From an uncultured Bacillus sp. (GTDB lineage: Bacteria > Bacillota > Bacilli > Bacillales > Cytobacillaceae), in the NCBI GenBank assembly GCA_937894355.1, contig CALCRD010000415.1, positions 1 to 6,933 of the forward strand: DNA of 6,933 nt, in the 5' to 3' direction. Of this stretch, positions 1-5,401 are shown in pieces. Under the pieces are notes generated by a model. It was given only the letters and a program-made list of their open reading frames with translations. It did no database searches and was not told the origin of the DNA. The position numbers were made by a program, and so were the translations under genes. Positions within the stretch are counted from its first letter, which is position 1, and each line of letters opens with the position of its first letter.

Positions 1-869
1 CCAACCCATTCCAATGAACTGGAATCCGTGTCCCTTACAACAGTAAAGTCTTTGTTATCTGTTAATCTCTTAATTTCCGCTTGCGGAATTCCATAACCAT
101 CTGCTCCAATTAAATCAACTTCACCAGATTCTAATGCCAACACCATTGTTGCTGGATCTGAAATATAGACAACATTTAACTTGTCAACACTTGGTTTTTC
201 GCGCCAATGATCTTTATAAGCGACGAACTCAACTTTTTCTTTGCTAAGTTTTTTTAATTCATATGCTCCTGTTCCGATTGGCTTAACTAGATTTCCATTT
301 TCATCAAAAGAAGTCGGACTTGGAATTGCACATTGGTATGATCCGACTAAATTTAAGAATGGGGCAAATGGGCGTTGCAAATGAAAGACAACGGTATAAT
401 CATCAGGAGTATTAACACTAGCGATACCTGCTTTTCGTGAAAAATCAGGTTCTTTAAGATAACGATTAAACGCTGCAGCTACGGCACTACTTGTAAATGG
501 CGTTCCATCATGAAATGTAACATCCTTCCGTAATTTGAAAGTCCATTCCATCCCAGTTTCGTTAACAGACCATGATTTAGCTAAAGCACTTTCAAACTCA
601 CCTGCTGACGTCTCTAATGCTAACGGTTCAAAGACAACCGTCTTTAATATGGTATTTTCTCTTCCAGTTCCATAAGGATCTAATCCTAAATAATCCAAAC
701 CATGTCCTAAAGCAATGGTTAACGTCTGCTTTCCTTTTTCCTTATCGGCACTCTTATCTTTAGAGTCCTCCGTACTACTCTTTTCGCTAGTGCAAGCTGA
801 TACAATCAGCGAAAAACACAAGACTAATAGCAATACTAATTTCTTTGATCCAATTCTCCATAGTTTCAT
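1..869 (-). CDS. ABC transporter solute-binding lipoprotein, family 5 (peptide/nickel type), N-terminal part
   Basis: This is the extracellular substrate-capture lipoprotein of an ABC importer. The first 289 codons are visible and the rest lies left of the window; family members are usually about 500-550 residues. The ATG at 869-867 follows a strong GGAAGGAGAT site (881-890) with 11 nt spacing. Residues 1-26 form a lipoprotein signal peptide: KK near the start, a hydrophobic core, then V-S-A-C with Cys26 as the lipidated residue. A Lys/Asp/Ser-rich linker (27-48) follows. The mature domain shows family 5 signatures: VVFEPL (78-83), LAKSW (96-100), then WTFKLRKDVTFHDGTPF (109-125), and further on KPIGTGAYEL and DPATMVLALESGEVDL. 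These last two resemble the NikA/nickel-opine branch more than the typical OppA branch, but ligand residues cannot be assigned, so I give no symbol. Permease and ATPase genes would be expected further left. Confidence 0.93.
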   Translation of the reverse strand, partial: MKLWRIGSKKLVLLLVLCFSLIVSACTSEKSSTEDSKDKSADKEKGKQTLTIALGHGLDYLGLDPYGTGRENTILKTVVFEPLALETSAGEFESALAKSWSVNETGMEWTFKLRKDVTFHDGTPFTSSAVAAAFNRYLKEPDFSRKAGIASVNTPDDYTVVFHLQRPFAPFLNLVGSYQCAIPSPTSFDENGNLVKPIGTGAYELKKLSKEKVEFVAYKDHWREKPSVDKLNVVYISDPATMVLALESGEVDLIGADGYGIPQAEIKRLTDNKDFTVVRDTDSSSLEWV

Positions 870-903
870 AATTCAAATCAATCTCCTTCCATTTTTCCTC
901 TTT

Positions 904-931
904 TTTATAGTGAGTAAATTTATTAATGCAA
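904..931 (-). promoter_or_regulatory. Possible sigma-A promoter of the solute-binding protein gene
   Basis: On the minus strand a TTGCAT (926-931) and a TATAAA (904-909) are separated by 16 nt, ahead of the ribosome binding site at 881-890. The -10 box is good but the -35 box matches only three of six consensus positions, so this is a weak call. Confidence 0.35.
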
Positions 932-1041
932 GTTCATCTTATCGGGCAATAATGGGAAAAGATTGAAGTTTCTGTGCGCAAATTGTGTGATTTTTATAAC
1001 AATTGCGTGAAAACCTGTGATTTTTGTCACCAAAGGATCAT

Positions 1042-1062
1042 GGGGACGGTTCTCCTGTCCCT
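1042..1062. repeat. REP-like short palindrome, GGGGAC...GTCCC type
   Basis: GGGGAC and GTCCC flank a 9-nt loop (GGTTCTCCT) and are followed by five T. This GGGGAC-N-GTCCC pattern resembles small palindromes dispersed in many Firmicutes genomes, which I recall as linked to Y1 (REP-associated) transposases. That link is from memory and cannot be shown here. The element shares the GGGGAC/GTCCC core with the much longer palindrome at 1367-1413. Confidence 0.45.
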
Positions 1063-1078
1063 TTTTGGGGTAAATAAC

Positions 1079-1142
1079 TTGTTTCCGCCACTTGGACACC
1101 CTGAAAAACCTTGTTTCACAAAACTGTCCAACAAATTGGCAA
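1079..1142 (+). repeat. Diverged dispersed intergenic repeat, copy B
   Basis: This segment aligns by eye with 3910-3973 in the same orientation. Shared blocks in order are TTGTTTCC, a CACT(T/G)GGAC block, CGAAAAA/TGAAAAA, CTTG(A/T)TTCACA and a final GCAA. I estimate roughly 70 percent identity over about 55 positions. No protein is evident, so it is probably a small non-coding repeat family or the remnant of one. Confidence 0.45.
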
Positions 1143-1170
1143 ATAAATACTTTACTTGCATTTAAACCTC

Positions 1171-1207
1171 AAAAAAAATAGCCGCCTATTTGGTTTATAG
1201 GCGACTA
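1171..1207 (-). terminator. Intrinsic terminator downstream of the DUF2202 gene
   Basis: Arms 1179-1189 and 1197-1207 form an 11-bp stem with a 7-nt loop, and eight A on the plus strand (1171-1178) give U8 in a minus-strand transcript. The one imperfect pair is G-U in minus-strand RNA but C-A in plus-strand RNA, which supports a minus-strand terminator. It would stop transcripts from the DUF2202 gene about 220 nt after its stop codon and keep them out of the ABC transporter gene. Confidence 0.82.
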
Positions 1208-1366
1208 AGTGTATTTGTTGTGTGATGTTTCAACAAAAATTACAAGTTTGGTTAAGGATTAGAATTAGCGGTTTATAGTGTTTGGGGGGCGGGCTGTCTA
1301 GGGGAGTATGAGTGGATAATGAAATAAAACGGAACTAAAAGAAGAAAAGGGAAAACACACTTCTTC

Positions 1367-1413
1367 ACCGCACTACCGCATTGGGGGACAGTCCCCCAAT
1401 GCGGTGGTGTGGT
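1367..1413. repeat. Long near-perfect palindrome (REP-like), 23-bp arms
   Basis: The inner 14-bp arms (1376-1389 and 1391-1404) are a perfect inverted repeat around a single centre base at 1390, with GGGGGAC and GTCCCCC at the middle. The pairing continues outward to 1367/1413 with only two G-T positions. No U-tract follows on either strand, so it is not a standard terminator even though it sits about 10 nt after the DUF2202 stop codon. Its core matches the short palindrome at 1042-1062, which suggests a dispersed REP-type family. Confidence 0.7.
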
Positions 1414-1423
1414 AAAGGGTAGA

Positions 1424-2491
1424 TTAATTGTTACAGCTGCCTTGGCCGCCTGGGCCGCCTTTACCTTTGCCACCCATTCCGCCGCCGTTGCCTCCATTAC
1501 CGCCGGAAGTTCCCTCCGCCTTGGCTACATGATTTTCGAACGCATTTAAATGATTTTGTGATGCCATTTTCAAATTCAAAAACACCGCTCTCAGATCATC
1601 CGGAATATCTTGTTTCAAGAAAGCATCATACATAGCAATGTTATTTATTTCCGCAATGACTCCCGTTTTATAGGCTTCCAATAATGTATCAGGAATAACG
1701 ACGTGATCATTAGCAGTATTTGCTGGCAAAGTAACTCCATATTTTTCAAATAGCGGTGTTAACATGTCAATATGTTTACCTTCAGACATTTTAATGTTAG
1801 AAAACGGCTTTTGTGTTCCAAACTTGTCCATAATCTTTATGTATTCAGCTTGGGCAAGATATTCATCTTGCATAGCGTATGTTAGCATTTCCGAAAGCGA
1901 AAAGTGATCCTTTGTTAAAGCTCCGGCTGCCCCAAATAATTCAGGTAAATCCGCATCATTCAAATATTGCTCGACTGCTGTATAGGCTATTCTGTCTACC
2001 GGCGTGTATTCAATCGAACTGTCCACCTCATCGGCATATTGAGCCAGCTCCTTAATCTTCTTATTAGCTGCTTCTAATTGTATTTCCAAGTCATCGATCT
2101 GCCCCTGTAATTCCAGCTGAGCTTTTTCCTTTTCAGCCTCATCTGCTGCCTTATCAGCAATTAGTTGGTCAAGTTCTGCTTGTTTGTCATTAAGCTGGGT
2201 CGTAATCTTAGCTATTTGTGCCTCCAATTGAGCCTTTGCATGATTAAATTGGTCAATTGTTTCATTGGCTTTACCTACTGCGGTGTTGTACATTCCATTC
2301 AAGTTGTTAAAGCTATTCATTAAAAATTTGTTATCGTCTACAGCATTGGTCAATTTCACTTTTAAACTGTCAATATTGCCCTTAATATTAGTTGTATCCC
2401 CGTCTCCCTGCCAAGTAATCCCTGCTAAAGTAATCCCTCCGGCAAATACCGTCCCGGCTAAAACTTTCGTTACTATTCCGTTGAATGACAT
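1424..2491 (-). CDS. Membrane-anchored or exported coiled-coil protein with ferritin-like DUF2202 domain and Gly-rich tail
   Basis: This 355-residue protein is built in four parts. Residues 9-27 are a hydrophobic segment that could be a signal peptide or membrane anchor, with no clear cleavage site. Residues about 75-150 are a charged, Gln/Glu/Lys-rich coiled coil. Residues about 165-322 form a ferritin-like DUF2202 four-helix bundle, recognisable from Asp-Glu-Tyr at 209-211, E237-x-x-H240, E281 and ASQNHLNAF at 310-318, the usual position of metal-ligand helices. Residues 327-355 are a Gly/Asn/Lys tail with one Cys (353). DUF2202 proteins are of unproven function; a di-iron or redox role is inferred from the fold. 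The ATG at 2491 follows AAGGGGAT with 9 nt spacing. A longer frame starting with TTG at 2545 is rejected because that TTG is the -35 box. The gene appears to be transcribed alone. Confidence 0.9.
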   Translation of the reverse strand: MSFNGIVTKVLAGTVFAGGITLAGITWQGDGDTTNIKGNIDSLKVKLTNAVDDNKFLMNSFNNLNGMYNTAVGKANETIDQFNHAKAQLEAQIAKITTQLNDKQAELDQLIADKAADEAEKEKAQLELQGQIDDLEIQLEAANKKIKELAQYADEVDSSIEYTPVDRIAYTAVEQYLNDADLPELFGAAGALTKDHFSLSEMLTYAMQDEYLAQAEYIKIMDKFGTQKPFSNIKMSEGKHIDMLTPLFEKYGVTLPANTANDHVVIPDTLLEAYKTGVIAEINNIAMYDAFLKQDIPDDLRAVFLNLKMASQNHLNAFENHVAKAEGTSGGNGGNGGGMGGKGKGGPGGQGSCNN

Positions 2492-2517
2492 AATTAATCG
2501 ATCCCCTTTTTTGTTAG

Positions 2518-2545
2518 ATTGTAGTTCGCGTTTGGCTCCTATCAA
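2518..2545 (-). promoter_or_regulatory. Sigma-A promoter of the DUF2202 gene
   Basis: TTGATA (2540-2545) and TACAAT (2518-2523) are separated by 16 nt, and each matches five of six consensus positions. Transcription would start near 2511, leaving a leader of about 20 nt that contains the ribosome binding site at 2501-2508. This fixes translation at the ATG at 2491. Confidence 0.7.
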
Positions 2546-2724
2546 TCTAAAGTGAAAATGTGAGAGAAGTATGAGTATTTAATATAGAAAATGTGAAAAT
2601 AGAACTATACAATTCGACAATATCCGCCGCGATGGAGTTTTTGGATAAACTTTAATCATTTTTTCATAGTTTGGAAATAATTTTTGATTACAATGAACAT
2701 AACCTAACCCCCCCCTAAAAAAAG

Positions 2725-2764
2725 AAAAAATCCGGTCACATTTATTATGTGACCGGATTTTTTT
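2725..2764 (-). terminator. Strong intrinsic terminator, symmetric, downstream of the SEC-C-like gene
   Basis: Arms TCCGGTCACAT (2731-2741) and ATGTGACCGGA (2747-2757) are perfectly paired around a 5-nt loop, and A6/T7 flanks extend the stem to about 17 bp. The A-rich side gives a long U-tract in minus-strand RNA, placed about 55 nt after the stop codon at 2819. The T-tract on the other side means it could also work on plus-strand transcripts. Confidence 0.9.
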
Positions 2765-2818
2765 CGGGTAGATCTCCATCATAACCCCGAATATATAAGG
2801 TAAAACTTCCATCAGTAA

Positions 2819-3718
2819 TTATTTATTAATTTCAGAAGGAGCAGCAACTACATCCCAAACATCATACATTTTCAAAAATATTTTCGATCTCTGCGGATAA
2901 ACACCGAGGGTATGGTACCAATTCCAAAGAAGTGCCCCACCAAATTTTCCGATTGCACCATTAAGCAGAAGTCCCACCATGTCTGCAGAACACGGGATTC
3001 CATCCACTTTATAATTCCGCCCGTCATGTAAATCAGTTACGATTGTGATATTTCCGATCACACTTTGTATTTCGAAAATACTCTCAATAGGATCTTGAAT
3101 GCTCAGGTATTTTTCTTCCAATTTATTTAAGTCTTTCTGGTAATCCCAGTCAGGTTTGTGGATATTAGGAAATTGTAGTAAAAAGAGGCCATTTAGAAGT
3201 CTTTCGCACATCTTAAGTTCATCTTGATACTTTTTTAAAAATTCTAGAATGACAGGGGTCCATGAGGTGCCTTCTCTTTTGTCCAGCCAGCGGACAAACT
3301 TCTTAAGTTGGTAAAAAAATTTTTCTACCTGCTTTTGTTGTGGGGAAATACAAAGATGTAGTGGGCAAACGGTGGTAATGAATTCTTCCCAAAACATGGG
3401 GGTGCAATTTTTCCAGGAAGTCGGGCAACTGTCATCCAAATAGAAGGACATAAAGCGTGAAATCAAGCGCAGAAATTCATTTCGTTCCTGTCCTCTAGGG
3501 TTTTCAAGCTTGTAGGAGATAAAATCTTTTCCGTAGAATAAGAATATGCCTCTGTGCCTCATCTCAAATTGGGAGCTAATTTGGAGATTTCGAATGATTT
3601 CCTGGCGATCTTGCTCACTTTTAAAGGAATGGGGGGTTACTTTCACTTGGAGTCCTTGAGCGCAGCAATATTCTTCAAATTTCCCACTGCTGCAGGTACA
3701 TAGTAATCGTCTTCTCAT
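2819..3718 (-). CDS. Uncharacterised protein with N-terminal SEC-C-like zinc-binding motif
   Basis: This is a 299-residue predicted soluble protein whose family I do not recognise. Residues 7-19 read C-T-C-S-S-G-K-F-E-E-Y-C-C. The spacing C-x-C-x8-C-C is exactly that of the SEC-C zinc motif (named from the SecA C-terminus), although the usual Gly after the second Cys is Ser. Further Cys occur at 98, 105, 118 and 123 and may or may not bind metal. The middle is rich in aromatic and basic residues with likely helices. The C-terminal third contains a hydrophobic stretch around 246-266 and several Trp (265, 267, 288). There is no signal peptide. The ATG at 3718 has only a weak AGG at about 11 nt, so expression may be low. 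It is separated from its neighbours by a terminator and a 430-base spacer, so it is a single-gene unit. A role in protein or metal handling would only be a guess. Confidence 0.8.
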   Translation of the reverse strand: MRRRLLCTCSSGKFEEYCCAQGLQVKVTPHSFKSEQDRQEIIRNLQISSQFEMRHRGIFLFYGKDFISYKLENPRGQERNEFLRLISRFMSFYLDDSCPTSWKNCTPMFWEEFITTVCPLHLCISPQQKQVEKFFYQLKKFVRWLDKREGTSWTPVILEFLKKYQDELKMCERLLNGLFLLQFPNIHKPDWDYQKDLNKLEEKYLSIQDPIESIFEIQSVIGNITIVTDLHDGRNYKVDGIPCSADMVGLLLNGAIGKFGGALLWNWYHTLGVYPQRSKIFLKMYDVWDVVAAPSEINK

Positions 3719-3811
3719 AAAAATATCAACCTACTTTCTTATCAAATTTTAATAAAAGGGAATAAAACAAAGGGAGGAATCTTTGTGGGGGATTCTGAGG
3801 TAGTCATTTCA

Positions 3812-3817
3812 ATTATA
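3812..3817 (-). promoter_or_regulatory. Possible -10 box for the SEC-C-like gene
   Basis: A perfect TATAAT is present on the minus strand about 95 nt upstream of the ATG at 3718. No convincing -35 box is seen 16-18 nt before it, so the call is tentative. Confidence 0.25.
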
Positions 3818-3909
3818 CTGATAAAAGCATATTGTGGATATTAGGGATCATGTTAAATATGTGTCTTTTAGATTAGATTTCAGTACAAACAAGTGGTTAT
3901 CGAATATTT

Positions 3910-3973
3910 TTGTTTCCTTGCACTGGGACGCTTCGAAAAATCTTGATTCACACAAATATTTCACAATTTCGCA
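3910..3973 (+). repeat. Diverged dispersed intergenic repeat, copy A
   Basis: This is the counterpart of 1079-1142 in the same orientation, sharing TTGTTTCC, CACTGGGAC, CGAAAAATCTTGATTCACA and GCAA blocks at similar spacing. It ends exactly where the long hairpin at 3973-4019 begins, so the hairpin may be part of the same element. Confidence 0.45.
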
Positions 3974-4019
3974 AGAGTTCTGAACATAACGGTCAAAGAC
4001 TGTAATATTCAGAGCTCTT
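3973..4019. other. Long imperfect hairpin, 22-nt arms with 3-nt loop
   Basis: Outer arms AAGAGTTCTGAA (3973-3984) and TTCAGAGCTCTT (4008-4019) pair with one G-T type mismatch. Inner arms ACGGTC (3989-3994) and GACTGT (3998-4003) close on an AAA loop, and the four bases between the two stems partly pair. It could be a plus-strand terminator because TTT follows, a structured RNA, or the end of a mobile repeat. I cannot tell which. Confidence 0.5.
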
Positions 4020-4052
4020 TTATTACAATCGACAAAATCCAAGTTGTCACTG

Positions 4053-4076
4053 TGGCTTAAGCCATGACTTAAGCCA
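4053..4076. other. Hairpin with 9-bp perfect arms
   Basis: TGGCTTAAG (4053-4061) and CTTAAGCCA (4068-4076) pair perfectly around a 6-nt loop. The left arm also forms the self-palindrome TGGCTTAAGCCA with the next three bases. No U-tract follows on either strand, so it may be an operator or a structured 3' end of the lipoprotein transcript rather than a terminator. Confidence 0.45.
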
Positions 4077-4150
4077 TTAAAATAAGTATTTCACCGAAAA
4101 TGGGACTAAAAAAAGCAACTTTTTCTGAGACCTAAACCGTCTCCATGTTT

Positions 4151-4843
4151 CTATTCAGTTTCTATTTTAACATGACCTGAAAAATCCTTATAATCGTTCA
4201 TTTCTTGATCTGTATATTGGATGCCGCTATAATATAGAACCCCGTTTTCGATACGAAGGAGATAAGTTACCTGAATATCGCTCTCAAACTTTTTGACTAA
4301 CTCTTTTTCTTTGGTTTCAATATTAACTCTGTAAATATCCCCACCTAGGTCAATCGTGCCATGTGGAAAGCCTATTATTACCAATACATGTTCATCATCT
4401 TCCCAAATGACATATTTTGGTTTATTTTTTGCATCAGCAGAAACTAATTCAGTTTGGCCCCCATCTTTTAGATCAACGATGTAGAGAATAGAAGGTTCCT
4501 CCCAATCAAAAGGTGAAAGGTAGGCAGCTTTCTCGCCATTAGGGGATTTCACTGGCTTGGAAGAATGAGTTTTTGCTAATATTATAGGTTCATTTCCAGG
4601 GGATACCAATCTCACAAGATTCGATTCGGTATTCACTTTAATATCAAAGAGATCAGCCCCATCAGCCGCTTCTTCTTGACCCTTCTGAACTCCTTTTTCT
4701 TCCTTTTCGTTCCCGTTTGATTTATCCTGTTTTGCGGAAGATTCTGTGTCACTTGAGCCCATAGAAGTTGGATCAACCTTATTTGAGCAAGCTCCTAATA
4801 CCAAAACGATTATTAATAGTAAAAAAACAAAAAACTTCTTCAA
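4151..4843 (-). CDS. Cell-surface lipoprotein, DUF4652-like
   Basis: This 230-residue lipoprotein is predicted to sit on the outer face of the membrane. Residues 1-19 are a signal peptide ending in the lipobox L-G-A-C with Cys19 lipidated. Residues 20-62 form a polar Ser/Lys/Glu linker. The folded part begins near residue 65 and contains KSPNGEKAAYLSPFDWEE (99-116), LYIVDL (120-125) and VIWEDDEHVLVIIGFPHGTI (145-164), then GGDIYRVNIETKEKELV (167-183). These resemble the DUF4652 family and the blade pattern of TolB/WD40-like beta-propeller repeats; the family call is from memory of its motifs. No function is established. The start is TTG at 4843, placed by a GGAGG (4851-4855) 7 nt upstream and by AAG AAG at codons 2-3. 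A possible extended -10 element (TG-n-TAAAAT, 4877-4885) lies upstream with no good -35 box. The gene is transcribed away from the Val/Gly repeat gene. Confidence 0.88.
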   Translation of the reverse strand: MKKFFVFLLLIIVLVLGACSNKVDPTSMGSSDTESSAKQDKSNGNEKEEKGVQKGQEEAADGADLFDIKVNTESNLVRLVSPGNEPIILAKTHSSKPVKSPNGEKAAYLSPFDWEEPSILYIVDLKDGGQTELVSADAKNKPKYVIWEDDEHVLVIIGFPHGTIDLGGDIYRVNIETKEKELVKKFESDIQVTYLLRIENGVLYYSGIQYTDQEMNDYKDFSGHVKIETE

Positions 4844-4949
4844 GATTTTTCCTCCAAATCAAAATATTAATTAGTAATTTTAACATAAAATATAATATTT
4901 GGGTAAAACCTATTTCCCTACCCCTTTTCAACCACAATTCATCCGAAAA

Positions 4950-4994
4950 TTGTTTTCGTCTGTGACGCCCCGAAGAATTGTGTCTTTCAATTTT
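4950..4994 (+). repeat. Possible third, more diverged copy (C) of the intergenic repeat
   Basis: TTGTTTTC followed by CTGTGACGCCCCGAAGAAT matches copy A (TTGTTTCC then CTGGGACGCTTCGAAAAAT) at 7 of 8 and 15 of 19 positions with similar spacing. Similarity fades after that, so this copy is uncertain. Confidence 0.28.
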
Positions 4995-5036
4995 TAAAAA
5001 GTGGTCAATAACTTAACAAGTGTGATGTTATGACAA

Positions 5037-5060
5037 GAGTGGATTTACAGAATTCCACTC
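5037..5060. other. Hairpin upstream of the Val/Gly repeat gene (first of a pair)
   Basis: GAGTGGA (5037-5043) and TCCACTC (5054-5060) pair perfectly around a 10-nt loop. A second hairpin starts two bases later. The pair lies about 340 nt before the gene at 5402 and could be a terminator-like or structured RNA region. Confidence 0.35.
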
Positions 5061-5062
5061 CA

Positions 5063-5093
5063 CTACTTTATTTGAGCAAAATTTATAAAGTAG
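5063..5093. other. Hairpin upstream of the Val/Gly repeat gene (second of a pair)
   Basis: CTACTTTAT (5063-5071) and ATAAAGTAG (5085-5093) are a perfect 9-bp inverted repeat around a 13-nt loop. There is no U-tract after it. Confidence 0.35.
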
Positions 5094-5225
5094 AGAAATA
5101 TCTTCTAGAATAATTTATAAACATTAAAATTAGTATTTATATCGAATATATTCAGTCATTGTCAACTGACAAAAAGACACTAAACGATTGATAAGAGTAA
5201 GCTTTAAAGGATTTAGAGGAAATAT

Positions 5226-5306
5226 ATGTATATAACTTTTACTGTTTTTTACATATCATTATTATTATCTTATTTTTATCATAAAATTCTTAATTTATTT
5301 TTCTAA
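5226..5306 (+). CDS. Possible 26-residue hydrophobic peptide
   Basis: An ATG at 5226 opens a 26-codon frame whose product is almost wholly hydrophobic and aromatic (it begins MYITFTVFYISLLL). An AGAGGA sequence lies 5 nt upstream (5215-5220), a plausible ribosome binding site. The DNA here is extremely AT-rich, and such DNA yields hydrophobic short frames by chance. It could be a small membrane peptide or nothing. Confidence 0.15.
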   Translation: MYITFTVFYISLLLSYFYHKILNLFF

Positions 5307-5311
5307 AATAC

Positions 5312-5340
5312 TTGATTAAACAGAATATTATGTATAGTAT
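5312..5340 (+). promoter_or_regulatory. Probable promoter of the Val/Gly repeat gene
   Basis: TTGATT (5312-5317) is followed by TATAGT (5333-5338, 15 nt spacing) or TAGTAT (5335-5340, 17 nt spacing). Transcription would begin near 5345, giving a leader of about 55 nt that carries the palindrome at 5349-5364 and the GGAGG at 5389-5393. Confidence 0.4.
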
Positions 5341-5348
5341 CAAATTTA

Positions 5349-5364
5349 AGTGATGAAAATCACA
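5349..5364 (+). promoter_or_regulatory. CRP/Fnr-like palindromic operator candidate
   Basis: AGTGA-TGAAAA-TCACA matches the CRP/Fnr-family consensus TGTGA-N6-TCACA at nine of ten fixed positions. It lies at or just after the predicted transcription start, a position that would favour repression. A further ATCACA occurs at 5374-5379. The match could be chance in AT-rich DNA. Confidence 0.35.
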
Positions 5365-5401
5365 TCTGTTTTATATCACAAGTTTTTTGGAGGTTTTATT
5401 T

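Larger units (their letters stand above)
870..1423. other. Non-coding spacer between the solute-binding protein gene and the DUF2202 gene
   Basis: No credible gene is seen in these 554 bases; the short open frames lack ribosome binding sites and overlap repeats. Besides the promoter, terminator and repeats listed separately, there is an imperfect inverted repeat near 977-1008. Its arms CGCAA(A)TTGT and ACAATTGCG flank an AT-rich loop, and it is followed by GTGATTTTTGTCAC-like sequence. The stretch looks like a patchwork of small repeats rather than simple regulatory DNA. Confidence 0.6.
2492..2818. other. Spacer between the SEC-C-like gene and the DUF2202 gene
   Basis: Apart from the DUF2202 promoter and the terminator at 2725-2764, I see no gene or recognisable element in these 327 bases. 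A run of eight C (2708-2715) lies next to an A-rich run beside the terminator. Confidence 0.6.
3719..4150. other. Non-coding spacer with repeat and hairpins
   Basis: These 432 bases hold a diverged repeat copy and two hairpins that are listed separately. A 64-codon frame at 3848-4042 (minus) has no ribosome binding site and lies over the repeat and the hairpin, so I do not call it a gene. A weak AT-rich hairpin near 4109-4123 (AAAAAG/CTTTTT) is the only terminator-like structure close to the end of the lipoprotein gene. Confidence 0.55.
4844..5401. other. Divergent AT-rich spacer between the lipoprotein gene and the Val/Gly repeat gene
   Basis: These 558 bases must hold the promoters of both divergent genes. 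Besides the elements listed separately they contain an operator-like inverted repeat, TTGTCA-AC-TGACAA, at 5159-5172. No convincing protein gene longer than about 30 codons is present. Confidence 0.6.

Noticed and set aside
715..1165. Two short plus-strand open frames (715-966 and 974-1165)
   Set aside because: The first is antisense to the signal peptide region of the solute-binding protein gene. The second lies over repeat sequence. Neither has a ribosome binding site.
1273..1497. Short minus-strand open frame over the 3' end of the DUF2202 gene
   Set aside because: It is an out-of-frame overlap with the Gly-rich tail and reads through the long palindrome; no start signal.
2579..2812. Short minus-strand open frame between the SEC-C-like and DUF2202 genes
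   Set aside because: It runs through the strong terminator at 2725-2764 and has no ribosome binding site.
3848..4042. 64-codon minus-strand open frame
   Set aside because: It covers repeat copy A and the long hairpin, and no ribosome binding site precedes its start.
4768..4965. Plus-strand open frame over the start of the lipoprotein gene
   Set aside because: It is antisense to the lipoprotein signal sequence and AT-rich spacer, with no start signal.
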